A stretch of 64,000 bases of DNA, taken from NCBI RefSeq assembly GCF_003318235.1, contig NZ_QOCG01000009.1:124001-188000 (forward strand). The letters run 5' to 3'. Source of the stretch: Loktanella sp. D2R18. Its GTDB lineage: Bacteria; Pseudomonadota; Alphaproteobacteria; Rhodobacterales; Rhodobacteraceae. Position numbers and translations under genes: made by a program. The notes beneath the pieces are model-generated. The model worked only from the letters and a program-made list of their open reading frames with translations, ran no database searches and was not told where the DNA came from. This document shows, one piece after another, positions 39,752 through 46,911 of this stretch (position 1 is the stretch's first letter; each line of letters starts with the position of its first letter).

Positions 39752-39911
39752 TATCTTGGGTTGTGCAGGCATTGATGCGTCAATGATCAAGGGTCTAGAC
39801 TTATCCGCCGCAAAAACCTTTATCGAAGAAAAAGGTGTGGATCTGCGCATTCTAGATACGCTTGGACTGGACCTTGATGAACTGCTCGCAAAGTTCACCG
39901 GCGACGCATAG
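39752..39911 (+). pseudogene. Truncated duplicate of the small acidic protein gene at 38767
   Basis: The frame ending at TAG 39909-39911 encodes LGCAGIDASMIKGLDLSA, AKTFIEEKGVDLRILDTLGL and DLDELLAKFTGDA, nearly identical to the C-terminal 52 residues of the protein at 38767-38994. Upstream of about 39752 the similarity stops abruptly and the frame closes at a TGA (39687) without an ATG. It is a partial direct duplication that has lost its start. Confidence 0.8.
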
Positions 39912-40160
39912 GCGCGATTTTCTTTTAAAGAGATCAAGCGGGCAGCGCATAGTGTGCCCGATTGTTTTGCGCACCTCGGCAGCTTTAATTGCGATCGGTT
40001 GATAACACTGAGGTTTCACCCAAAGCTGCCACGAACCGAATAAACAAACCAGAGATTCGTATTCGGCGCGGTCAAGGCCGGCGATGAGCCCAAAGCGCCG
40101 GATGCTGCGCAGGTTGGTAACGACTGCTTTTACGAAAGGCATTCCAGTTACTGCCACCAC
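39852..40160 (-). CDS. Doubtful 102-codon frame
   Basis: The translation (for example SIRRFGLIAGLDRAEYESLV, KPQCYQPIAIKAAEVRKTI) has a protein-like composition, but I recognise no family. Its last 20 codons run antisense through the duplicated fragment, so the present 3' end must be recent. It may be a gene remnant, perhaps of a mobile element, or chance. Confidence 0.25.
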   Translation of the reverse strand: MVAVTGMPFVKAVVTNLRSIRRFGLIAGLDRAEYESLVCLFGSWQLWVKPQCYQPIAIKAAEVRKTIGHTMRCPLDLFKRKSRLCVAGELCEQFIKVQSKRI

Positions 40161-40164
40161 TTTA

Positions 40165-41181
40165 TCACTCTGAATTTATGGCCTTTTTGAAGTCGGTTTG
40201 AGCCTGACCAAACCTCTTCCGATATGCTCCTGGAGCAACTTTGAAGGATCTCATCAGTGCCCTGCGCAATCTTTCGCTGTCAGCAAAACCACACTGCTTC
40301 ACGATCATGCTCAGAGGCATGTCTGTTTCTTCTAACAATAGACAAGCTGCTTTCAAGCGGATCGCTTCCACCGCCTTTGCAGGCGTAGCCCCCGTTTGGG
40401 CCGTGTAAAGACGCGCAAAATGGCGTGGGCTCATTGCCGCTTGATTGGCCAAATCATCGACAGAAAGGGGTGCCGTCAAGTTGTCTGCAATCCAAGCATT
40501 CAATTCATCAAATCGACCAGTCGAGGTTTGGTATTGCTGCTTTAAGGTGGTGCTGAATTGGGACTGTCCGCCGGGACGTACCAAATAACAAACCAGTGAT
40601 TGAGCGACGGCCAACGCTGCTTTCCGTCCAACATCTTCTGTCACCATCGCAAGGCTCATGTCGATCCCTGCCGTCACGCCCGCCGAGGTCCAGATCTTTC
40701 CATCGTTAATAAAAATTGCGTCCTCCTCAACGCTCACCTCATCAAAACTATCGTGAAGCAAATCGCAGTATTCCCAATGTGTCACCACCCGACGGCCGTC
40801 CAAAAGTCCGGATTTGGCTAATATAAATGCACCTGTGCACACGGACCCAACGCGCCTGCTTTTCGCAGCAAGGTGCAGGACCTCATCTCGAAGATTCGCG
40901 TTTTCGGAGGCTGCAAACGCTCCCGGTCCCCCAGCAACAATAAGCGTGTCGATGTCCAAATTTCGCAGTTTGGATAGGGCGACCGTTTCAACGGGCAAAT
41001 GGGCATCAGAAGAGACCATACCCCCGTCCAATGATGCAACCACGAGGTCGTAGATGTGAGTCGATCCAAGAGAGGTATCCGCAAACACCTGCATCGGCCC
41101 TGCCAAGTCTAGGAGTTTGACATTGGGAAAGACAACAAAAAGAACAGTTTTGGCAGGATTCGAGGTCATATTGTCATTCAT
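40165..41181 (-). CDS. GlxA family transcriptional regulator (DJ-1/PfpI plus AraC)
   Basis: A 338-residue fusion. Residues about 10-180 form a DJ-1/PfpI-like domain with the cysteine elbow VGSVCTGAFILAKSGLLDG; residues about 225-325 form an AraC-type DNA-binding domain with two helix-turn-helix units (LANQAAMSPRHFARLY, MIVKQCGFADSERLRRALM). Such proteins respond to small nitrogen compounds such as glycine betaine or to aldehydes; the ligand here is unknown. It is divergent from DUF1272 and a second DJ-1/PfpI gene, with only 47 bases between, so it probably controls them. Confidence 0.9.
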   Translation of the reverse strand: MNDNMTSNPAKTVLFVVFPNVKLLDLAGPMQVFADTSLGSTHIYDLVVASLDGGMVSSDAHLPVETVALSKLRNLDIDTLIVAGGPGAFAASENANLRDEVLHLAAKSRRVGSVCTGAFILAKSGLLDGRRVVTHWEYCDLLHDSFDEVSVEEDAIFINDGKIWTSAGVTAGIDMSLAMVTEDVGRKAALAVAQSLVCYLVRPGGQSQFSTTLKQQYQTSTGRFDELNAWIADNLTAPLSVDDLANQAAMSPRHFARLYTAQTGATPAKAVEAIRLKAACLLLEETDMPLSMIVKQCGFADSERLRRALMRSFKVAPGAYRKRFGQAQTDFKKAINSE

Positions 41182-41228
41182 GACAGAAACATGACCGTTA
41201 CACTAGGGAAAACCAAAGGAGTCTACAG

Positions 41229-41489
41229 ATGCTATTACTTAAACCCAATTGCGAATGTTGCGACAAAGACCTGCCACCAAGTGCTCGTGATGCCAGAATA
41301 TGTTCTTACGAGTGCACTTTCTGCACAAACTGTGTTGAAAACTATCTAGACGGTGCCTGCCCCAATTGCGGCGGAAACTTTGTGCCGCGCCCGATCCGTT
41401 CGCGCGAAAACTTAATGAACAGTCCCGCATCAGACCGGCGAGTTATCGGTCAGCAGGCCGTTTGTCTCGCGGTGCGAGGTCAGTCATGA
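41229..41489 (+). CDS. DUF1272 zinc-ribbon-like small protein
   Basis: An 86-residue protein with cysteine pairs in LKPNCECCDKDLPPSA, YECTFCTNCVENYLDGACPN and CGGNFVPRP, the DUF1272 pattern and a likely metal-binding site. The function is unknown. The tail after about residue 60 is variable. Its TGA overlaps the ATG of the DJ-1/PfpI gene by four bases. Confidence 0.85.
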   Translation: MLLLKPNCECCDKDLPPSARDARICSYECTFCTNCVENYLDGACPNCGGNFVPRPIRSRENLMNSPASDRRVIGQQAVCLAVRGQS

Positions 41490-42103
41490 GCGCGGTTCGT
41501 TCAATTGGTGCGGTGGTTTTTGACGGTTTTGAGACCCTCGATTTATTTGGACCTCTGCAAATGTTTGGAACACTGGCGGATCATTTTGGCATTTCCATTG
41601 TTGCGGAGCAGCATGGCCTGGTGACCAGCAGGCATGGCCAGAAACTCTCTGTGGAACATGCATTTGATGATTGTCAGTCGTATGATCTCATATTGGTCCC
41701 TGGGGGCCCGGGCACGTGGGATCAGATTGATAACAATCGCCTTCTCAATTGGCTGCAAGACATGGCGCCTAAGTCTGAACACGTCTTATCAGTTTGCACC
41801 GGAGCGGCGTTTCTGGCGAAAGCTGGATTATTAGATGGGCGGGCCGCAACGACGAACAAACTGAACTTTGATTGGGTCACCCAATTTGGCCCGAATGTGG
41901 ACTGGCAAGGGCGGGCCCGTTGGGTCGAGGATGGGGCGTACTTCACATCGTCCGGCGTGTCTGCTGGAATGGATATGAGCCTTGCTGTCATTGAGCATTT
42001 ACTCGGCGCGGAACAAGCTGACTTCTCGGCAACCCATTCGGAATATGAGCGGCAGCGGGACCCTAAAAACGACCCCTTTGCTTTGCAGTTTGGGATTGCC
42101 TAG
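41486..42103 (+). CDS. DJ-1/PfpI family protein
   Basis: A protein of 205 residues with the class I glutamine-amidotransferase-like fold. It contains the nucleophile elbow VLSVCTGAAFLAKAGLLDG, very like the domain in the divergent regulator, and VPGGPGTWDQ. Homologues include isonitrile hydratase and other small-molecule hydrolases, but the reaction here cannot be assigned. The ATG at 41486 follows GAGG and overlaps DUF1272 by four bases; the frame is open back to 41366. Confidence 0.85.
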   Translation: MSAVRSIGAVVFDGFETLDLFGPLQMFGTLADHFGISIVAEQHGLVTSRHGQKLSVEHAFDDCQSYDLILVPGGPGTWDQIDNNRLLNWLQDMAPKSEHVLSVCTGAAFLAKAGLLDGRAATTNKLNFDWVTQFGPNVDWQGRARWVEDGAYFTSSGVSAGMDMSLAVIEHLLGAEQADFSATHSEYERQRDPKNDPFALQFGIA

Positions 42104-42414
42104 CTGTCGTTGCAAGCATCCACGAAGGTGAAAAGCGGACATTTGCCCTAGCAAAACCAATGCCCGTTTTGCCCCCGCCAAGCAGACATCGGCGGCATTT
42201 TATGTCCCTATCTTGCTTGCGGGCGCGGCGAAGGTCGGCTTTAGAACTAGTTCATAGGCGTGAACTCCAGTCTCTCAGCCCAGTTCAACATTCGTCCATA
42301 AATGAAATTTGATAATATCCCAAAAACAGACTTGACCCTGACACTAGTGTTAGGCCGCTAAGGCTGTCTGCTCACCATAGGTGATGATGTATTTACAGAC
42401 AGGAAGAACACGAC
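42104..42414. other. Intergenic region before the SDR gene
   Basis: The 311 bases hold no gene I can support. The right end carries the MerR-type promoter/operator at 42332-42364, described separately. The left 200 bases contain short fragments resembling degraded non-coding remnants, with no clear repeat. Confidence 0.5.
42332..42364 (+). promoter_or_regulatory. MerR-type promoter and operator of the SDR gene
   Basis: TTGACC (42332-42337) is followed directly by a near-perfect dyad CTGACACT-AGTGTTAG (42338-42353, one mismatch), then GCTAAGGC, giving a -35 to -10 spacing of about 19-21 bases with the operator inside the spacer. This is the classic layout of MerR-family activated promoters. 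A MerR gene lies just beyond the SDR gene at 43281. The site is read directly; the pairing with that regulator is inferred. Confidence 0.65.
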
Positions 42415-43179
42415 ATGACACAAGATAACATTTGGCAAAACAAGGTCGCAATTGTGACCGGCGGCAGTTCCGGTATTGGCAAGGCGACGGCGCTTGAGCT
42501 TGTTGCACAGGGCGCGAAAGTTCTGATCACCGGGCGCAACGCTGACAAACTTGCCGAAGTGGCAGCTATGAGCGATGCGATAGAAACACTGCAAGCAGAC
42601 AGCGCAGACGCAGAGAGCGGAATGCAGATCGTCGAAGCAGCAACCAACAATTGGGGACGCCTTGACCTGATCGTCAATAATTCAGGGGCGGGGCAACCGC
42701 TCCCTATGGCTGGTTACGATGCGGATGTCATCGCTAATATGTCTTCGGTGAATATCGTGGCACCTTCCCTTTTGGTAAAGGCAGGGCGCACCGCCCTGAG
42801 CGAAAGCAAAGGGGCCATTGTGAATATCGGTACAGCTGCGGCCCAAAACGCGGCGCCGATGATTGCCCACTACGTGGCAACCAAATCCGCTTTGGAAAGT
42901 TTGACCAAGTCTTGGGCAATCGAACTGGCCGGTGACGGCATTCGTGTAAACGCGATTGCGCCCGGTCCCGTCAAAAGTGGCGCGCTTACGGGAATGATGG
43001 GATTACCAGACGAAATGGCACAACAGATCGAAGAACAAGAGGCTGCTCAGGTTCCTCTTGGGCGTCGTGGTTTGACAAGCGATATCGTGCCATGGATCCT
43101 CCAATTGGGAAGTTCTGATAACCAATGGCTTACGGGTCAAACCTTGACCGTAGACGGCGGTTGGGCTTTGCGAACCTGA
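42415..43179 (+). CDS. SDR family oxidoreductase
   Basis: A 254-residue classical short-chain dehydrogenase: NAD(P)-binding VTGGSSGIGKATALEL, catalytic Tyr/Lys in HYVATKSALESL, DGIRVNAIAPGPVKS and the C-terminal DGGWALRT. The substrate is unknown. ITGRN after the second strand fits NADPH use, which is inference. The gene has its own MerR-type promoter and a hairpin follows its stop. Confidence 0.9.
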   Translation: MTQDNIWQNKVAIVTGGSSGIGKATALELVAQGAKVLITGRNADKLAEVAAMSDAIETLQADSADAESGMQIVEAATNNWGRLDLIVNNSGAGQPLPMAGYDADVIANMSSVNIVAPSLLVKAGRTALSESKGAIVNIGTAAAQNAAPMIAHYVATKSALESLTKSWAIELAGDGIRVNAIAPGPVKSGALTGMMGLPDEMAQQIEEQEAAQVPLGRRGLTSDIVPWILQLGSSDNQWLTGQTLTVDGGWALRT

Positions 43180-43192
43180 GGGAACACATGGG

Positions 43193-43215
43193 CTGGAGGA
43201 AACCGCTTCCTCCAG
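43193..43215. terminator. Hairpin between SDR and MerR genes
   Basis: CTGGAGGAA-ACCGC-TTCCTCCAG, a perfect nine-pair stem with a five-base loop, 14 bases after the SDR stop. No U tract follows (TTCCGCCC), so intrinsic termination is uncertain. Confidence 0.5.
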
Positions 43216-43280
43216 TTCCGCCCTTGACGAACAATGAACACCTTCACATGTGTGTCTAGGTTAGATGAAAAGGGATAAAG

Positions 43281-43727
43281 ATGCAGGCTAAAGAAGCGTC
43301 CGAACGGCTTGGCATAACGCAACGCATGTTGCGCCACTATGAAAAACAAGATCTGCTGTCCGTTGGACGCACGCTCAATGGTTATCGTCGATATAGCGAA
43401 TCCAATCTGCGTCGCGCAGGTCGCATTCGTGACTTTATTGCGACCGGATTTTCCACTCGCGAAATTCGTGCCATGAGCGCCTGCCTATCCGACGACGGCT
43501 CTGGCCCCTGTGTGGGTGGAATTGAAAAAATGTTAGAAAAGCTAGAGCATATTGAACGGCTCAAGGCTGAACTGGATGATCGCCACACCGCAGTTCTTGA
43601 GCGCCTTGCCGTCTTGAAGAACGGTATTTCAAGTTCGGACGAGACAGTTGAGACAATGGGAACCACGACCGATCCTTTTGTGCGTCATGAGACACCTGCC
43701 GTCCCAGACGCGACCGACCCCCAATAG
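43281..43727 (+). CDS. MerR family transcriptional regulator
   Basis: A 148-residue protein with the MerR N-terminal winged helix (MQAKEASERLGITQRMLRHY, LNGYRRYSESNL), a coiled-coil dimer helix (MLEKLEHIERLKAELDDRHT) and two cysteines (SACLSDDGSGPC) in the hinge region, which in other MerR proteins can sense thiol-reactive compounds or metals. Its likely target is the SDR gene 5' to it. GGGAT precedes the ATG. The ligand is unknown. Confidence 0.88.
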   Translation: MQAKEASERLGITQRMLRHYEKQDLLSVGRTLNGYRRYSESNLRRAGRIRDFIATGFSTREIRAMSACLSDDGSGPCVGGIEKMLEKLEHIERLKAELDDRHTAVLERLAVLKNGISSSDETVETMGTTTDPFVRHETPAVPDATDPQ

Positions 43728-43885
43728 AACCAAGCGACAATTATTTCGAGCGGAGCGCTTTGCCCATCTCCAAATCTCGAAAGCGGCGGTTGAACTAATG
43801 TTCGGCAAAGTCCCCGCAAACCCGCCCTTCGCCTCAAGCACAAGAAATGTCGGCTTTTGATGCAGGTCGACAATCAATTCCCAAA

Positions 43886-43912
43886 CGTTAGCGACAACAG
43901 TTAGCGCAACCA
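43886..43912 (+). promoter_or_regulatory. Two weaker GTTARCG-type sites upstream of the first gap gene
   Basis: CGTTAGCGACAACA (43886-43899) and AGTTAGCGCAACCA (43899-43912) are partial matches to the palindrome TGTTARCGYTAACA. With the better site at 43918 they make three abutting copies 86-131 bases before the ATG at 44017. Single copies would be weak evidence; the clustering makes them worth noting. Confidence 0.45.
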
Positions 43913-43917
43913 TGAAA

Positions 43918-43931
43918 AGTTAACGCTAACA
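43918..43931 (+). promoter_or_regulatory. LacI-family (CceR-like) operator upstream of the first gap gene
   Basis: AGTTAACGCTAACA fits GTTARCGYTAAC at all 12 core positions. In alphaproteobacteria a palindrome of this kind is bound by the LacI-family carbon-metabolism regulator known as CceR, which is reported to control GAPDH and related genes. That identification is from memory of the regulator family; the palindrome itself is seen. Confidence 0.6.
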
Positions 43932-44016
43932 CACTGAAAATCTGTCACTTTTACACTTTTCAGAATGCAATTCATTGCCTATCGACCCTGTAACGCGACG
44001 CAGAGGAGCAAGGCAC

Positions 44017-45018
44017 ATGACAGTTACCATTGGGATCAACGGATTTGGCCGCATTGGCCGTTGCACATTGGCACATATCGCCGAGGCCGCACGCAACGAT
44101 GTGCAAGTTGTCAAAATCAACGCCACGGGCCCCATCGAAACAAATGCCCACCTGCTAAAATACGACAGCGTACATGGCCGTTTTGGCAGCCCGATCAAGG
44201 TTGATGGCAACACGTTGGATCTGGGGCGTGGACCGATTGATGTCATGTCCACATATAACCCCGAAGAGCTGGACTGGTCCGGCGTGGATGTTGTGCTCGA
44301 ATGTACGGGCAAATTCAACGACGGCAAAAAATCCGCGGTACATCTGTCACGCGGTGCCAAAAAGGTGTTGATCTCGGCCCCGGCGTCAAACGTGGACCGG
44401 ACAGTTGTCTACGGCGTAAACCACCGCGATATGGAGGCTAACGAACGTACGGTGTCCAACGGGTCATGCACCACCAATTGCCTGGCCCCGCTTGCCAAGG
44501 TTCTGAACGATACCATCGGCATCGAGCGCGGCATCATGACCACCATTCACAGCTATACGGGCGACCAGCCCACGCTCGACCGTCGTCATAGCGATCTCTA
44601 CCGCGCCCGTGCGGCGGCCATGGCGATGATCCCGACATCAACCGGCGCAGCCAAAGCATTGGGCGATGTGCTACCGGAATTGGCGGGCAAGCTGGACGGG
44701 ACCGCAATGCGGGTCCCTACCCCGAATGTCAGCGCCGTTGATCTAACATTTGAAGCCGGAAAATCCGTGACCGTCGCAGACGTGAACGCCATCGTCGCCG
44801 AAGCGGCAGGCGGTTACATGGGCATGGTGATGTCATACGACGACGAAGCCAAGGTCAGCATCGATTTTAACCACACAACGCAATCGTGCATTTTTGCCCC
44901 CGACCAAACCAAAGTCGTCGGCGGCAAAACGGTACGCGTCTTGGCCTGGTACGATAACGAATGGGGCTTCTCGGCGCGTATGGCAGATGTGGCGGCAACA
45001 ATGGGGCGATTGAACTAG
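44017..45018 (+). CDS. gap: Glyceraldehyde-3-phosphate dehydrogenase, probable NADP(H)-type paralogue
   Basis: A protein of 333 residues with INGFGRIGR (residues 6-14), the active-site cysteine Cys151 in SCTTNCLAP, and the C-terminal SARMADVAATMG. It interconverts glyceraldehyde 3-phosphate and 1,3-bisphosphoglycerate. At the end of the second beta strand the motif is INATGP with Ala36, where NAD-specific enzymes and the second copy here have Asp36. Loss of that aspartate is known to go with NADP use, as in gluconeogenic GapB-type enzymes. The ATG at 44017 has AGAGGAGCAAGG upstream. Its end overlaps the convergent GNAT gene by four bases. Confidence 0.9.
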   Translation: MTVTIGINGFGRIGRCTLAHIAEAARNDVQVVKINATGPIETNAHLLKYDSVHGRFGSPIKVDGNTLDLGRGPIDVMSTYNPEELDWSGVDVVLECTGKFNDGKKSAVHLSRGAKKVLISAPASNVDRTVVYGVNHRDMEANERTVSNGSCTTNCLAPLAKVLNDTIGIERGIMTTIHSYTGDQPTLDRRHSDLYRARAAAMAMIPTSTGAAKALGDVLPELAGKLDGTAMRVPTPNVSAVDLTFEAGKSVTVADVNAIVAEAAGGYMGMVMSYDDEAKVSIDFNHTTQSCIFAPDQTKVVGGKTVRVLAWYDNEWGFSARMADVAATMGRLN

Positions 45019-45512
45019 GCTTCAACCTTTCGCGAAAACGACAGCATTCCCTGCTCTTTTTGTTTAGTTTCCAACGTAAACCCCGCCTTGCGCAGCACAT
45101 GCGCTGAGGCGGGGTTTGTCGTTGCCACGCCTGCCAAGAGGGTGACGGGCGGTTTTGCGGCGGCGACCAGCCCGTGCAAAAGCTCTGTTGCATAGCCCTG
45201 CCCCCAGGTACTTTGCGCAAATAGATACCCAAGGTGGATGGCCGTATTCGGTTCATCATCAAATAGGATTAGCAGTCCAACCAGTTGATCATCCACATTG
45301 ATGACGTAAACGTCGCTCTCGGACTGTCGCGCTGCGACCCAATCGGCGACATCCCCTATCAAGGCAAAAGACGGTGGCAATTCGCGCGTCACGTCGTTGC
45401 TGAGGATTCTGGACAAGTAACGCAAAAGTGCGCCCCTTGCTATCGGGTCAGCCAAGAGCGCGTCCCAATGTGAAACTTTCAGCCGAGGTGTTGTGAAATC
45501 TGAAAGGGGCAT
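45015..45512 (-). CDS. GNAT family N-acetyltransferase
   Basis: A 165-residue protein with the GNAT pattern: LTTPRLKVSHW-like start (DFTTPRLKVSHWDAL), IHLGYLFAQSTWGQGYATEL (acetyl-CoA loop) and NPASAHVLRKAGFTLETKQK. The substrate is unknown. It is convergent with the first gap gene and overlaps its stop by four bases, so it is an insertion between the two gap genes in the opposite orientation. Confidence 0.85.
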   Translation of the reverse strand: MPLSDFTTPRLKVSHWDALLADPIARGALLRYLSRILSNDVTRELPPSFALIGDVADWVAARQSESDVYVINVDDQLVGLLILFDDEPNTAIHLGYLFAQSTWGQGYATELLHGLVAAAKPPVTLLAGVATTNPASAHVLRKAGFTLETKQKEQGMLSFSRKVEA

Positions 45513-45560
45513 CTCAATTGCTTTCTCAAAGGTCTTACCTTCTTAACACCTTCAAGCTAA

Positions 45561-45713
45561 ATGTTTTACATGACGAATACGATCGCCCTTATCCTCGCCT
45601 TTTTGATCACCGGATTTGTGCTGGCTGATTTTTATGTGATGCATTGGGGCGCGGTGCCGTTTCTGTTTCGCAAACTTTTGGCGTTGATCGAATACATCGC
45701 AATTTGGCGATAG
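45561..45713 (+). CDS. Very small membrane protein upstream of the second gap gene
   Basis: A 50-codon frame (47 if the ATG at 45570 is used) encoding MTNTIALILAFLITGFVLAD, then FYVMHWGAVPFLFRKLLALI and EYIAIWR. It has one strong hydrophobic helix, then an amphipathic one. Similar short frames before gap occur in relatives as far as I recall. It is too short to test statistically, and its ribosome-binding site is weak. It precedes the gap ATG by 75 bases. Confidence 0.6.
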   Translation: MFYMTNTIALILAFLITGFVLADFYVMHWGAVPFLFRKLLALIEYIAIWR

Positions 45714-45750
45714 TGCCGATCTACGGTTGACCTTTTGCCATAAATCGCAA

Positions 45751-45764
45751 TGTTAGCGCCAACA
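45751..45764 (+). promoter_or_regulatory. CceR-like operator upstream of the second gap gene
   Basis: TGTTAGCGCCAACA differs from the palindrome TGTTARCGYTAACA at one position. A possible -35 TTGACC at 45727-45732 lies 17 bases before ATGTTA at 45750-45755, so the site would cover the -10 region, a position fit for repression. It lies 23 bases upstream of the ATG at 45788. Confidence 0.6.
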
Positions 45765-45787
45765 CTCATCCCTTAGGAGATAGCATC

Positions 45788-46789
45788 ATGGCCGTCAAAG
45801 TTGCCATTAACGGATTTGGTCGTATTGGTCGTAACGTATTGCGCGCAATCATTGAAAGCGGACGTACCGACATCGAAGTTGTTGCAATCAACGATCTTGG
45901 CCCGGTGGAAACCAATGCACATCTGTTGCGATTTGATTCTGTGCATGGGCGTTTTCCGGGCACTGTCACCACGACAGAGACAACAATCGACGCGGGCCGT
46001 GGCCCAATCGAGGTGACTGCGATCCGCAACCCAGCAGACCTACCTTGGGCGCATGTCGATGTGGTTTTGGAATGCACTGGCATTTTTACAAGCAAAGAAG
46101 CCTGCCAAGCGCATCTTGATAACGGCGCGAGCCGCGTGTTGATTTCTGCGCCGGGCAAAGACGCGGATAAAACCATTGTCTTTGGCGTGAACGACGATGC
46201 GCTGACAACGGATGATCTTATCGTTTCAAACGCATCTTGCACCACCAATTGCCTGTCTCCGGTTGCCAAAGTTCTCAATGATGCGATCGGCATCACCAAA
46301 GGCTTTATGACAACGATCCACAGCTACACAGGCGACCAGCCAACGCTGGATACGATGCACAAAGACCTGTATCGCGCCCGCGCAGCGGCGCTGTCGATGA
46401 TCCCGACGTCAACCGGTGCTGCAAAAGCTGTAGGCCTTGTCCTGCCAGAGCTTAACGGTAAGTTGGACGGTGTTGCGATCCGCGTACCGACACCCAATGT
46501 ATCTGTTGTCGACCTGACGTTTGAGGCATCCCGCGCGACAACCGTCGAAGAAGTGAACACTGCGATTATCGCCGCTGCCGACGGCCCACTGAAAGACATC
46601 TTGGGCTACACCGATCTGCCAATGGTCAGTTCTGACTTTAACCATGATCCGCATTCGTCAATCTTCCACCTTGATCAAACCAAAGTGCTTGACGGAAACA
46701 TGGTACGTATCCTGACCTGGTACGACAACGAATGGGGCTTCTCAAACCGTATGAGCGACACAGCCGTCGCAATGGGGAAACTAATCTAG
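45788..46789 (+). CDS. gap: Glyceraldehyde-3-phosphate dehydrogenase, NAD type
   Basis: A 333-residue GAPDH of the same length as the copy at 44017. INGFGRIGR begins at residue 6, INDLGP carries Asp36, the NAD-ribose-binding aspartate, and the active-site Cys151 lies in SCTTNCLSP. This is the expected glycolytic enzyme. CTTAGGAGA precedes the ATG. A dyad follows its stop. The two copies flank a GNAT gene, so they are not a fresh tandem duplication. Confidence 0.95.
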   Translation: MAVKVAINGFGRIGRNVLRAIIESGRTDIEVVAINDLGPVETNAHLLRFDSVHGRFPGTVTTTETTIDAGRGPIEVTAIRNPADLPWAHVDVVLECTGIFTSKEACQAHLDNGASRVLISAPGKDADKTIVFGVNDDALTTDDLIVSNASCTTNCLSPVAKVLNDAIGITKGFMTTIHSYTGDQPTLDTMHKDLYRARAAALSMIPTSTGAAKAVGLVLPELNGKLDGVAIRVPTPNVSVVDLTFEASRATTVEEVNTAIIAAADGPLKDILGYTDLPMVSSDFNHDPHSSIFHLDQTKVLDGNMVRILTWYDNEWGFSNRMSDTAVAMGKLI

Positions 46790-46805
46790 GCAAAGCGCCA
46801 CTTAG

Positions 46806-46835
46806 TATCGGGCTGTTTTGTAAAATGGCCCGATA
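46806..46835. terminator. Hairpin after the second gap gene
   Basis: TATCGGGC (46806-46813) and GCCCGATA (46828-46835) form an eight-pair stem, with an inner TTTT/AAAA pairing. It lies 17 bases after the gap stop. The following bases AACCC lack a U tract, so intrinsic termination is only possible. Confidence 0.45.
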
Positions 46836-46911
46836 AACCCACGATAATCTGATTGAATTCTAATTCTGCGCGTGTTCCATTCGAGCATTAGACGCCACAA
46901 GCTGGATTCTC

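Noticed and set aside
43728..43880. A remnant gene after merR
   Set aside because: Short open stretches on both strands exist, but no recognisable protein motif, and the region is better explained as the upstream region of the first gap gene.
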